In this document: one piece after another, positions 5,917 through 12,883 of the stretch
Position numbering within the stretch: position 1 is the first letter of the stretch
Layout: the number at the start of each line of letters is the position of its first letter
Assembly: GCA_963553325.1 (NCBI GenBank)
Contig: CAUVOF010000036.1
Coordinates: 1-19,469, forward strand
Reading direction: 5' to 3'
DNA: 19,469 bases
Source: Cardiobacterium sp963553325
GTDB taxonomy: Bacteria; Pseudomonadota; Gammaproteobacteria; Cardiobacteriales; Cardiobacteriaceae
The notes under the pieces: model-generated
Told to the model about the DNA's origin: nothing
The model's input: the letters and a program-made list of their open reading frames with translations, nothing else
Databases searched by the model: none
Program-made: the position numbers and the translations under genes

Positions 5917-7449
5917 TCAGCCCTTCCTGAACATATTGAGCATGCGCCGCGTCACGTAGAAACCGCCGAAGATGTTGATGCTGGCGAGCAGCACCGCGAC
6001 GAAGGCGAGCGCCGAGACGAAGCCGTTGCCGTGGCCGATTTGCAAGAGCGCGCCGACGACGATGATGCCGGAAATGGCGTTGGTGACTGACATCAGCGGC
6101 GTGTGCAGCGAGTGGCTGACGTTCCAGACGACGTAGTAGCCAATGACACACGCCAGTACGAAAACGATGAAGTGGTTGAGGAAGGCGGCAGGCGCTGTCG
6201 CCCCGACCCAGAGGATGAGCGCGGCGCCGATGGCGGCAGGCGCGAGGCGTTTCCACAGCGGCGCGGGTTTGGCTTCTTCTTTGACGACTTCGACCGCTTT
6301 TGCCTGCTGCGGTGCGGCGGATACTTGTATCGCCGGCGGCGGGAAGGTGATTTCGCCGTCGCGCGTTACCGTCATGTTGCGGATGATGACGTCGTCGAAG
6401 TCGAGGGTGATTTCGCCGTCTTTGTTCGGCGAGAGCAGCTTGGCGAGGTTGACGAGGTTGGTCGCGTAGAGCTGTGAGGATTGCCCGGCGAGGCGGTTTG
6501 CCATGTCGGTGTAGCCGATGATTTTGACGCCGTTGTCGGTGATAAACAGCTCGCCCGGTTTGGTGACCTCGCAGTTGCCGCCGGTCGCTGCCGCCAGGTC
6601 AACGATGACTGAACCCGGCTTCATGCTGGCGACCATTTCGGCGGTAATCAGCTTTGGCGCCGGTTTGCCGGGGATGGCAGCGGTGGTGATGATGATATCG
6701 ACCTCTTTCGCCTGCTCGGCAAAGAGTTTCATCTCGGCGGCGATAAATTCTTCGCTCATTACTTTGGCGTAGCCGTCGCCGCTGCCGCCGGATTCTTGCG
6801 GGAAATCGAGTTTGAGGAATTTGCCGCCCATCGATTCAATCTGTTCGGCGACTTCGAGGCGGGTATCAAACGCCTTGACGACGGCACCGAGCGCGCTTGC
6901 CGTACCGATGGCAGCCAAGCCGGCAACACCTGCGCCGATGATGAGGACTTGCGCCGGCGGCACTTTACCGGCGGCAGTGATTTGTCCGGTGAAGAAGCGA
7001 CCAAAAGCGTTCGCCGCTTCAATGACGGCGCGGTAGCCGCTGATGTTTGCCATCGAGGAAAGCGCGTCCAGCGCCTGCGCGCGCGAGATGCGCGGCACCA
7101 TGTCCATCGCCAGCACGTTCACCTTTTTCGCCGCCAGCTCTTTCACCAGTTCCGGGTTTTGTGCCGGCCAGAGGAAGCTGACCAGCGTTTGCCCAGCGGC
7201 AAGGCGGGCGGTCTCGGCAGCGTTCGGCGCGTTTACTTTATAAATGAGCGGGCATTGCCAGACGGTCGCGGCGTCAGCCAAGGTCGCGCCTGCCGCCTCG
7301 TAAGCCGCATCGGCAAAGCTCGCGCCCTGCCCGGCACCGCGCTCAACCACCACGGCAAAGCCCAGTTTTTGCAACTGGGCAACGGTTGCGGGCGTGCAGG
7401 CAACGCGGGTTTCGCCAGCGAGGGATTCCTTCGGGATAGCAATTTTCAT
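5917..7449 (-). CDS. pntA: NAD(P) transhydrogenase alpha subunit
   Basis: The NAD(H)-binding subunit of proton-translocating transhydrogenase. The N-terminal part (to about 380) resembles alanine dehydrogenase, with the Rossmann loop GAGVAGLAAIGTASALGA, SRAQALDALSSMANI, and GDGYAKVMS in the mobile loop region. A linker rich in Ala/Glu/Lys follows, then four C-terminal membrane helices including YYVVWNVSHSLHTPLMSVTNA, ending RRMLNMFRKG. I place the start at ATG 7449: AAGGA stands 7 nt upstream, and the product is then 510 residues, the length of E. coli PntA. The in-frame ATG at 7467 has no visible ribosome-binding site. The gene is complete but its partner pntB is 3.6 kb away. Confidence 0.97.
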   Translation of the reverse strand: MKIAIPKESLAGETRVACTPATVAQLQKLGFAVVVERGAGQGASFADAAYEAAGATLADAATVWQCPLIYKVNAPNAAETARLAAGQTLVSFLWPAQNPELVKELAAKKVNVLAMDMVPRISRAQALDALSSMANISGYRAVIEAANAFGRFFTGQITAAGKVPPAQVLIIGAGVAGLAAIGTASALGAVVKAFDTRLEVAEQIESMGGKFLKLDFPQESGGSGDGYAKVMSEEFIAAEMKLFAEQAKEVDIIITTAAIPGKPAPKLITAEMVASMKPGSVIVDLAAATGGNCEVTKPGELFITDNGVKIIGYTDMANRLAGQSSQLYATNLVNLAKLLSPNKDGEITLDFDDVIIRNMTVTRDGEITFPPPAIQVSAAPQQAKAVEVVKEEAKPAPLWKRLAPAAIGAALILWVGATAPAAFLNHFIVFVLACVIGYYVVWNVSHSLHTPLMSVTNAISGIIVVGALLQIGHGNGFVSALAFVAVLLASINIFGGFYVTRRMLNMFRKG

Positions 7450-7547
7450 CGTCTTGTCCTTTTTCATGGGTAAGAGGAAGCCCCGACGGGCGCCGGGGCG
7501 GGCGTGGCTATGATACAGGAAAGGCGCTGGCTGCGGGCGGCGGGCGA

Positions 7548-7556
7548 TTTATAGCA
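7548..7556 (-). promoter_or_regulatory. Extended -10 element at the MITE end, facing pntA
   Basis: On the minus strand the junction of the element's end and its flank reads TGCTATAAA, an extended -10 motif (TGn plus TATAAA), about 100 bp upstream of pntA. No good -35 hexamer is seen at 16-18 bp. Correia elements of Neisseria are known to create outward promoters at such ends; transfer of that property here is inference. Confidence 0.35.
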
Positions 7557-7702
7557 ATCCACACAAAGCCCTGTACGGCGTTGCGCCGCCTGACCGGGCA
7601 CCCTAGAAAATGGCGAAGCCATTTTCTAGGGAAACCCGCGCCGTACAATGCGTACTGCCTTCGGCGGCGCGCCTTGTACAGAACTCTGTGTGTATCGCTA
7701 TA
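7550..7702. mobile_element. MITE-like foldback element, copy 1 (Correia-like ends)
   Basis: A 153-bp non-coding element between mnmE and pntA. It begins TATAGCAATCCAC and ends GTGTATCGCTATA, so the ends are inverted repeats with a TA dinucleotide on each side, as expected of IS630/Tc1-type mobilisation. The arms are complementary, imperfectly, over about 40 bp and include paired blocks CTGTAC/GTACAG and GCGCCGCC/GGCGGCGC. It aligns along its whole length with 13783-13889 except for a 47-bp insertion at 7592-7638. It has no open reading frame of its own. The TATAG ends resemble Neisseria Correia elements, but the internal sequence was not compared. Confidence 0.75.
7592..7638. repeat. Hairpin insertion inside MITE-like copy 1
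   Basis: These 47 bp are absent from the other copy of the element. They centre on a perfect 14-bp stem (CCCTAGAAAATGGC at 7601-7614, reverse complement at 7618-7631) with the 3-nt loop GAA. The inner 12 bp are the same as the hairpin at 1-28 except for two base pairs, each changed on both arms. It could also slow or stop transcription between mnmE and pntA. Confidence 0.75.
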
Positions 7703-7733
7703 CATACAGGGTAGCGGGGTTCGTGTATGTAAA
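7701..7733. repeat. 33-bp dispersed repeat, copy B
   Basis: Matches 3246-3278 at 32 of 33 positions. It directly abuts the right end of the MITE-like element, sharing the TA at 7701-7702. The T expected before TACATAC is found on the far side of the element (7549), so the element seems to have inserted at this TA. Confidence 0.75.
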
Positions 7734-7746
7734 ACGGGCGCGGCTG

Positions 7747-9075
7747 TTATTTGCCGATACAGAAGGAAGAGAAGATATGACCGAGCAGGTCGTCGCTGCT
7801 GATTGCGCCGGTGATGCTGCCCAGTGCGTCGTGCGCGAGGCGCAGGTCTTCGGCGATGAGTTCGCCGTTTTGCGTTGCCTGCAGTTGTGCGAGGGCGTGT
7901 TGGTAGTGGTCTTCTGCCTGTTGCAGCGCGCGCAGGTGGCGTTCGCGCGCGATGTACGGGCTTTCTTCGCGGCTGTCGCGGCCGACGCGGCGGGCGATTT
8001 CATCACGCAGGGCGTCGATACCTGTGCCAGTTTTCGCCGAGATCCACAGGCCGTCTGTGTGTTGTGCCTGTACAGCGGGCGGGGTTTGGTCGGCTTTGTT
8101 GTAGGCGAGGAGCTGCGGGATGTTGGCGGGCAGTTCGTCGTCAGCGGCGCCGTCAAGGGCGCTGCCGTCACGTAGTAGCAGGATGAGGTCGGCTTGGCTG
8201 AGCGCGTGGCGGGTGCGGCGGATGCCTTCTTGTTCGACGAGGTCGCTTGCTTCGCGCAGGCCGGCGGTGTCGAGGATATTGACCGGCATGCCGTGGATGA
8301 GGATGGTTTCGCGCACGATGTCGCGCGTCGTCCCCGCTTGGGCGGTAACGATGGCGCGTTCTTCGCCGACCAGCGCGTTCAGCAGGCTGGATTTGCCGGC
8401 GTTCGGTTTGCCGGCGATGACGAGGTTGATGCCGTCGTTCATCAGTTGTCCTTGCTGGCTGCGCGCGCGCAGGGTGCGCAGGCGTTCGCCCCAGGCGCGC
8501 AGGCGCGCTGCGATGTCGCCTTCTTGCAGGTAGTCGATTTCTTCTTCGGGGAAATCGAGCGCCGCTTCGATGTAGATGCGCAGCGCGAGCAATTCGGCGG
8601 CAAGCGCCTCGCTTTCGCGGGAGAATTCGCCTTGCAGCGAGCGGTTCGCTGCTTTTACTGCCGCTTGTGAGCGGGCGTTGATGAGGTCGGCGATGGCTTC
8701 TGCCTGGGCGAGGTCGATTTTGCCGTTGAGGTAGGCGCGGCGGCTGTATTCGCCCGGCTCTGCCAGGCGCGCGCCGGCGTCGAGTACGGTGGCAAGCACC
8801 GCTTGGGTGACGGCGATGCCGCCGTGTCCCTGGATTTCAAGGATGTCTTCGCCGGTGTAGGAATGCGGTGCCGGGTAGTAGAGGAGCAGCGCCTGGTCGA
8901 GGGTGTCGCCGGCGGCGTCGTGGATGTGGGCGAGGGTGGCGCGGCGCGGTGGCGGGGTAATGCCGCTGATGCGTACGGCGATGGCAAGCGCTGCGCTGCC
9001 GCTGATGCGGATTATGGAAACGCCGCCCGTTCCGGGCGGCGTTGCGATGGCGGCTATGGTGTCGCGCGCGCGCAT
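7747..9075 (-). CDS. mnmE: tRNA modification GTPase MnmE
   Basis: With MnmG, makes the carboxymethylaminomethyl group at C5 of wobble uridine 34 in certain tRNAs. The 442-residue protein has the tetrahydrofolate-binding N-terminal domain (1-120, with RDTIAAIATPPGTGGVSIIRISG), a helical domain, and an inserted G domain: GKPNAGKSS (222-230), GTTRD (248-252), DTAGLRE (269-275), NKAD (326-329). The C-terminal CIGK holds the catalytic cysteine. The frame stays open upstream to 9381, but that part lies over yidC; ATG 9075 starts exactly at the conserved N-terminus and shares one base with the yidC stop (TGATG). Length is close to E. coli MnmE (454). Last gene of the rpmH cluster. Confidence 0.97.
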   Translation of the reverse strand: MRARDTIAAIATPPGTGGVSIIRISGSAALAIAVRISGITPPPRRATLAHIHDAAGDTLDQALLLYYPAPHSYTGEDILEIQGHGGIAVTQAVLATVLDAGARLAEPGEYSRRAYLNGKIDLAQAEAIADLINARSQAAVKAANRSLQGEFSRESEALAAELLALRIYIEAALDFPEEEIDYLQEGDIAARLRAWGERLRTLRARSQQGQLMNDGINLVIAGKPNAGKSSLLNALVGEERAIVTAQAGTTRDIVRETILIHGMPVNILDTAGLREASDLVEQEGIRRTRHALSQADLILLLRDGSALDGAADDELPANIPQLLAYNKADQTPPAVQAQHTDGLWISAKTGTGIDALRDEIARRVGRDSREESPYIARERHLRALQQAEDHYQHALAQLQATQNGELIAEDLRLAHDALGSITGAISSDDLLGHIFSSFCIGK

Positions 9076-10751
9076 CAGGCTTTGTTTCCTTTGGCGTGGT
9101 GGTGATGTTGCCCCGGTTGGCGTTCGCCGTAGCGCTTGTTCATGATGTATTGCTGCACGATGCCGAAGGCGTTGCTCACCGTCCAGTAGAGGACGAGGCC
9201 GGAGGGGAACCACATGAACATCACGCCGAAGACGATGGGCAGCATCATCATTACTTTCGCCTGCGTCGGGTCCGGTGGCGGCGGGTTGAGTTTTTGCTGG
9301 AGGAACATCAGCGCGGCGTTGATGATGGGTAGGATGAAGTAGGGGTCCATCGCCGAGAGGTCTTGTATCCAGCCAATCCACGGCGCGTGGCGCAGTTCGA
9401 CGGATTCGACCAGCACCCAGTAGAAGGCGATGAAGAAGGGGATTTGTAGCAGCATCGGCAGGCAGCCGCTTGCCGGGTTCACTTTTTCGTCTTTGTAGAG
9501 TTTCATCATTGCCATGCTCGCTGCCTGGCGGTCGTCGCCGTAGCGCTCTTTGATGCGCTGCATTTCCGGACCGAGGCGGCGCATTTTCGCCATGGATTTG
9601 TAGGCCCAGGCGGACGGGGTGAAGAAGATCAGCTTGATGAGCAAGGTGGTGATGATGATGGCCCAGCCCCAGTTATGCAGGATGCCGTGGATGAAGTTGA
9701 TGATGTAGAACATCGGCTGGCCAATCATGAAGAGGAAGCCGTAATCGACGGTTTTGTCGAGGTTCGGCGCGACCGCTTTCAGGTCTTTTTGGATTTTCGG
9801 GCCGATGTAGATTTGGCTGCTGAAGCTGGTGCTGGCGCCGGGGGCGACTTCGTTCGTTGCACCAACGATGCCGGCGAAGTTGTCGCCGCTGGTCGCATTG
9901 GTGTTGGTGTAGAAGGATTGTGGCTGTCCTTGCGGCGGTACGATGGCGCCGAGGAAGTAGTGCTGAATCATCGCTACCCAGCCGGTTTGGCTGTCGGTTT
10001 TGAAGGTGCTGCCCAGTTTGATTTTTTCGTAGGGGTCGGCGTCGTAAGACATGACCGCGCCGGTATAGGTGGCGACTTGGCCGAGTCCTTTGGACGGCAG
10101 CGGCTGGCCGAAAACCCATTGTTGGTAGGTGTTACCGCGCCAGGTTTTGTCGCTGTCGTTTTGTACTTTTTGTTCGAGGCTGAAGTCGTAGGCGCCGCGC
10201 TTGAAGGTGTAGGTTTTGGTAACACTGATGCCGTCTTGCTGCCAGGTAAGCGGCACGGCGAGGCTGTCCTGCCCGTCGGCGAGGCTGTAGTTGCTGGCGC
10301 TGGTGCTGAAGGTGTCGTGGTGGGTCGGTGCTTTGCTGTCGTCCGCGCTGGTCAGGCCGCTTTGCAAGAGGAATCTGCCGGGGTTGTCCTGGTGCAGCAG
10401 GGCGAGTGCTTTGCCGCCGTTTTTGTTTTCGGGATAGGCGGGCAACTCGGCACGGATAATGGTGCCGCCTTTGCTGGCGATGTCGAGTTCGAGGACGTCG
10501 GTTTTGACGTGGATGATGGCGCCGCTGTCGGCGGTCTCGGCGCGGTTGTCGCCGGGAACGTCATTTTGCTGCGCGCTGCTGGCGGCAGGGACGTCGCTGC
10601 CGGGGGCAGCGTTGGGGATGTCTGCGGCGGCAGGCGCGCTGGCAACGGTGGGTTGTACGGGCGGGCGGTTCACTTCTACCCAACGCTGCCAGAGGAGATA
10701 GGTGATAAATGCGGCTGCGATGTATAAAAGCAGTTTAGGGTTGTTTTTCAT
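9075..10751 (-). CDS. yidC: Membrane protein insertase YidC
   Basis: Inner-membrane insertase that works alone or with SecYEG. The 558 residues begin with a signal-anchor helix (about 6-22), followed by a large periplasmic domain (about 60-330) and five C-terminal helices. Conserved blocks are KSMAKMRRLGPEMQRIKERYGDD, VNPASGCLPMLLQIPFFIAFYWVL and WFPSGLVLYWTVSNAFGIVQQ. The positive charge in the hydrophilic groove, Arg366 in E. coli, is Lys here by alignment (LIKLIFF), a change probably tolerated. The tail is His-rich and basic (GQHHHHAKGNKA), suitable for ribosome contact. The start lies 17 bp inside yidD, so translation is coupled. Confidence 0.97.
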   Translation of the reverse strand: MKNNPKLLLYIAAAFITYLLWQRWVEVNRPPVQPTVASAPAAADIPNAAPGSDVPAASSAQQNDVPGDNRAETADSGAIIHVKTDVLELDIASKGGTIIRAELPAYPENKNGGKALALLHQDNPGRFLLQSGLTSADDSKAPTHHDTFSTSASNYSLADGQDSLAVPLTWQQDGISVTKTYTFKRGAYDFSLEQKVQNDSDKTWRGNTYQQWVFGQPLPSKGLGQVATYTGAVMSYDADPYEKIKLGSTFKTDSQTGWVAMIQHYFLGAIVPPQGQPQSFYTNTNATSGDNFAGIVGATNEVAPGASTSFSSQIYIGPKIQKDLKAVAPNLDKTVDYGFLFMIGQPMFYIINFIHGILHNWGWAIIITTLLIKLIFFTPSAWAYKSMAKMRRLGPEMQRIKERYGDDRQAASMAMMKLYKDEKVNPASGCLPMLLQIPFFIAFYWVLVESVELRHAPWIGWIQDLSAMDPYFILPIINAALMFLQQKLNPPPPDPTQAKVMMMLPIVFGVMFMWFPSGLVLYWTVSNAFGIVQQYIMNKRYGERQPGQHHHHAKGNKA

Positions 10752-10977
10752 GCTTCACCAAAAAGGTTTCGGGAACGGGGTCGTAGCCGCCCTTGCACCA
10801 GGGGCCACAGCGGAGGATGCGCCACACGGTGAGGATGGAGCCGCGCAGTGCCCCGTGTTTTTCGATTGCTTCTTCGCCGTAGTGTGAGCAGGTCGGCGCG
10901 AAGCGGCATTGTTGGCCGATGATTGGGCTTAGGGTTTTGCGGTAGAGGCGGATGGCGCCAATCAGCAGACGTTTCAT
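10735..10977 (-). CDS. yidD: Membrane protein insertion efficiency factor YidD
   Basis: An 80-residue, membrane-associated DUF37 protein thought to assist YidC-dependent insertion. The family pattern is clear: an N-terminal amphipathic helix (MKRLLIGAIRLYRKTLSP), the cysteine motif CRFAPTCSHYGEEAI, then WRILRCGPWCKGGYDPVP. The start overlaps the end of rnpA by 4 bp (ATGA) and the end overlaps yidC, as in most Proteobacteria. Confidence 0.95.
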   Translation of the reverse strand: MKRLLIGAIRLYRKTLSPIIGQQCRFAPTCSHYGEEAIEKHGALRGSILTVWRILRCGPWCKGGYDPVPETFLVKHEKQP

Positions 10978-11324
10978 GGAAAGAGCCGCTGCCAGTGGCG
11001 GGCGAGGATGCGGGCAATGGCAGCGTTGTCGTGTTCTTCGGCGGCGTGGCGGGCGATGACGATGATGTCCAGCGCTTCTTTTTCGCGCGCGGGCAACTGG
11101 CGGAAGCTCTCGCGGATGAGGCGCTTGATGCGGTTGCGCTCATGCGCGCGGCGGATTTGTTTTTTCGCGATGACCAGCCCCAGCCGTGCCGTGCCGCCTT
11201 GCAGACGACAACGCCCCAGAACGGTAAAGCAGCGGTCGCTGCTTTTGCGTTCGGGGGCGTGAAAGACCTGGTCGTAGTCGGCGCGCTGCGTCAGTCTCGC
11301 CGTGCGGGGGAAAGACGTGTTCAC
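10974..11324 (-). CDS. rnpA: Ribonuclease P protein component
   Basis: The protein subunit of RNase P, which helps the catalytic RNA cut tRNA 5' leaders. The 116-residue basic protein has the usual N-terminus (FPRTARLTQRADYDQVF) and the RNR signature in RRAHERNRIKRLIRESFR. The start is GTG 11324, 16 bp after the rpmH stop. No Shine-Dalgarno is visible; instead the gap is filled by a 6-bp hairpin, which may keep RnpA output below that of L34. Confidence 0.95.
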   Translation of the reverse strand: MNTSFPRTARLTQRADYDQVFHAPERKSSDRCFTVLGRCRLQGGTARLGLVIAKKQIRRAHERNRIKRLIRESFRQLPAREKEALDIIVIARHAAEEHDNAAIARILARHWQRLFP

Positions 11325-11325
11325 G

Positions 11326-11340
11326 CCACGGCGGCCGTGG
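11326..11340. promoter_or_regulatory. Hairpin in the rpmH-rnpA gap
   Basis: CCACGG (11326-11331) and CCGTGG (11335-11340) pair around a 3-nt loop. The stem occupies the whole interval where the rnpA ribosome-binding site would be, ending next to the GTG start. A role in translational coupling or in limiting rnpA translation is inference. Confidence 0.4.
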
Positions 11341-11478
11341 TCAGACGGTCAAACGGTGGCGTCCCTTGGCGCGACGGCGTTTCAGCACTTGGCGGCCGTT
11401 TTTGGTTGCCATGCGGGCGCGGAAGCCGTGGGTACGCTTGCGGGAGAGGTTGCTCGGTTGGAAGGTTCTTTTAGACAT
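11341..11478 (-). CDS. rpmH: 50S ribosomal protein L34
   Basis: A short gene encoding 45 very basic residues, beginning MSKRTFQPSNLSRKRTHGFR and ending RRRAKGRHRLTV, which is L34 throughout. It is a late-assembling protein of the large subunit. AGGAG stands 7 nt before the ATG, and a near-consensus sigma-70 promoter lies 34 bp upstream of the ATG. It leads rnpA-yidD-yidC-mnmE. The gene behind it is xseA, not dnaA as in E. coli and Pseudomonas. Confidence 0.97.
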   Translation of the reverse strand: MSKRTFQPSNLSRKRTHGFRARMATKNGRQVLKRRRAKGRHRLTV

Positions 11479-11511
11479 TTTTATGCTCCTGGGGAAAATT
11501 CAAAGCGCGCA

Positions 11512-11540
11512 ATCATACGGATAGCCCCCGATGTTGTCAA
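11512..11540 (-). promoter_or_regulatory. Sigma-70 promoter of the rpmH operon
   Basis: On the minus strand: TTGACA (11535-11540), a 17-bp spacer, then TATGAT (11512-11517), and the rpmH ATG 34 bp beyond. The -35 box is consensus and the -10 box differs at one base. This is the strongest promoter I see in the window. Confidence 0.85.
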
Positions 11541-11557
11541 TTTTCGCCAGCGCTGCG

Positions 11558-11582
11558 ACCGCTGTCTGGCAGCGGTTTTTTT
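11558..11582 (+). terminator. Plus-oriented intrinsic terminator between rpmH and xseA
   Basis: ACCGCTG (11558-11564) pairs with CAGCGGT (11570-11576) and runs into TTTTTTT on the plus strand. Both flanking genes are on the minus strand, where the stem would still separate xseA from the rpmH promoter but without a U-run. It would block antisense transcription entering xseA. Confidence 0.6.
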
Positions 11583-11620
11583 GTGTTTTAGTTTGTTGAT
11601 TTTGTGGCGGTTATGCGGTT

Positions 11621-12823
11621 TTAGTTTTTGCTGCGCCGGTTGACGCTGCAATGTAGGCGGCCGCTGGCGAGGCGGACGCTGATTTTTTCGCCGGGTTGGA
11701 CGGCGTCGCTGCGCGCGATGGTTTTGCCGGCGCTGTCATATGCCAGTGCGTAGCCGCGTTGCAGGATATTGAGCGGGCTGAGGTGGTGCAGGTGCTGCAT
11801 CAGGGCGTGCAGTCGCGTTTGTTCGTCCTGGCAGCGGCGGCGGACGGCGGCGTGCAGGCGTTCGCCCAGTTGGTCGGCGCGTTGTTGTGCGGTGTGGATT
11901 TGTCGTTGCGGGTTTTGTTGTTGTAGGCGGTGGGCGAGGTGTTCTTGGCGTTGCTGGGCGTTTTGTAAGCGGCGAAGGGTTGCTTGTTGCAGGCGCTCGC
12001 TTTGGCGCTGCAGGTGGGTGATGACACCGCCGAGGTCGGGACAGCTTTGTGCGGCGGCAGCGGTTGGCGTTGGCGCGCGCAGGTCAGCGGCGAAGTCGGC
12101 AAGGGTAACGTCGGTTTCGTGGCCGACACCGCTGATGATGGGGATGCGGCTTGCGGCGATGGCGCGGATGAGGTCGGGGTCGTTGTATGCCCACAGGTCT
12201 TCAAGACTGCCGCCGCCGCGGATGAGCAGCAGGGTGTCGCATTCGCCGCGACGGTTGGCGGTCTCGATTTGTGCGATGAGCTGCGCCGGTGCTTGTTCGC
12301 CCTGGACGAGTGAGGGGTAGAGGATGACGCGGATGAGCGGGTTGCGGCGGCGCAGGGTGGTCAAGGCGTCGTGGATGGCGGCGCCGCTGGCGCTGGTGAT
12401 GATGCCGATTTGCCGCGGCGCGGGCGGGATGGGGCGTTTGCGCGCGGCGTCGAAGCAGCCTTCGGCGGCGAGCAGGTCGCGGCGGTATTTGAGTTCGGCT
12501 TCAAGCACGCCGATGCCCGCCGCTTCGATTTGGTCGAGGATGAGTTGGTAGTTGCCGCGCGGTTCGTAGAGGGTGGCGCGGCCGTGGACGCGCACGGCGA
12601 GACCGTTCGCCAGCTCGCGTGTGGGCAGGCTGAGACCGTAGCTGCTGCCTTTGAATAGCGCGCAGGCGACTTGGGCGCCATCGTCTTTGAGGGTGAGGTA
12701 AATGTGTCCGGAAGCGGGACGGCTAAGGTTGCTGATTTCGCCTTCGACCCAGAGGTCGCGGTAGTCGTTTTCGAGTTGGGCGCGGACGAGGGCGTTGAGC
12801 TGGCTGACGCTGTAGGTGGGCAT
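11621..12823 (-). CDS. xseA: Exodeoxyribonuclease VII large subunit
   Basis: Large subunit of the single-strand exonuclease ExoVII. The 400-residue product has the N-terminal OB fold (YSVSQLNALVRAQLE..DLWVEGEISNLSRPASGHIYLTLKDDGAQ). The catalytic region follows with IGIITSASGAAIHD, LIRGGGSLEDLWAYND and SGVGHETDVTLADFAADLRAPTPTAAA, then a Gln/Arg-rich coiled coil and LNILQRGYAL near the end. It is shorter than E. coli XseA (456), mostly in the coiled coil. The frame remains open upstream to 13411, but ATG 12823 fits the family start and the upstream part would lie over the divergent transporter gene. Its small partner xseB is not in the window. Confidence 0.95.
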   Translation of the reverse strand: MPTYSVSQLNALVRAQLENDYRDLWVEGEISNLSRPASGHIYLTLKDDGAQVACALFKGSSYGLSLPTRELANGLAVRVHGRATLYEPRGNYQLILDQIEAAGIGVLEAELKYRRDLLAAEGCFDAARKRPIPPAPRQIGIITSASGAAIHDALTTLRRRNPLIRVILYPSLVQGEQAPAQLIAQIETANRRGECDTLLLIRGGGSLEDLWAYNDPDLIRAIAASRIPIISGVGHETDVTLADFAADLRAPTPTAAAAQSCPDLGGVITHLQRQSERLQQATLRRLQNAQQRQEHLAHRLQQQNPQRQIHTAQQRADQLGERLHAAVRRRCQDEQTRLHALMQHLHHLSPLNILQRGYALAYDSAGKTIARSDAVQPGEKISVRLASGRLHCSVNRRSKN

Positions 12824-12855
12824 GGTGGCGGGCTGGTTTGTGTGAGGGGCGGCAT

Positions 12856-12861
12856 TATAAT
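12856..12861 (+). promoter_or_regulatory. Consensus -10 box before the EamA transporter gene
   Basis: TATAAT lies 22 bp upstream of the transporter's ATG, inside the 60-bp divergent gap with xseA. The -35 position (about 12833-12838) holds only a weak match, so an activator could be involved. Confidence 0.5.
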
Positions 12862-12883
12862 CCGGGGGTTTTTGGAGGTGTTT

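Noticed and set aside
9076..9381. N-terminal extension of MnmE by 102 residues
   Set aside because: It overlaps the conserved end of yidC and is not MnmE-like; the TGATG junction gives a normal start.
9675..10727. Plus-strand frame of 350 codons opposite yidC
   Set aside because: Same cause: compositional, with no recognisable domain, fully inside conserved yidC.
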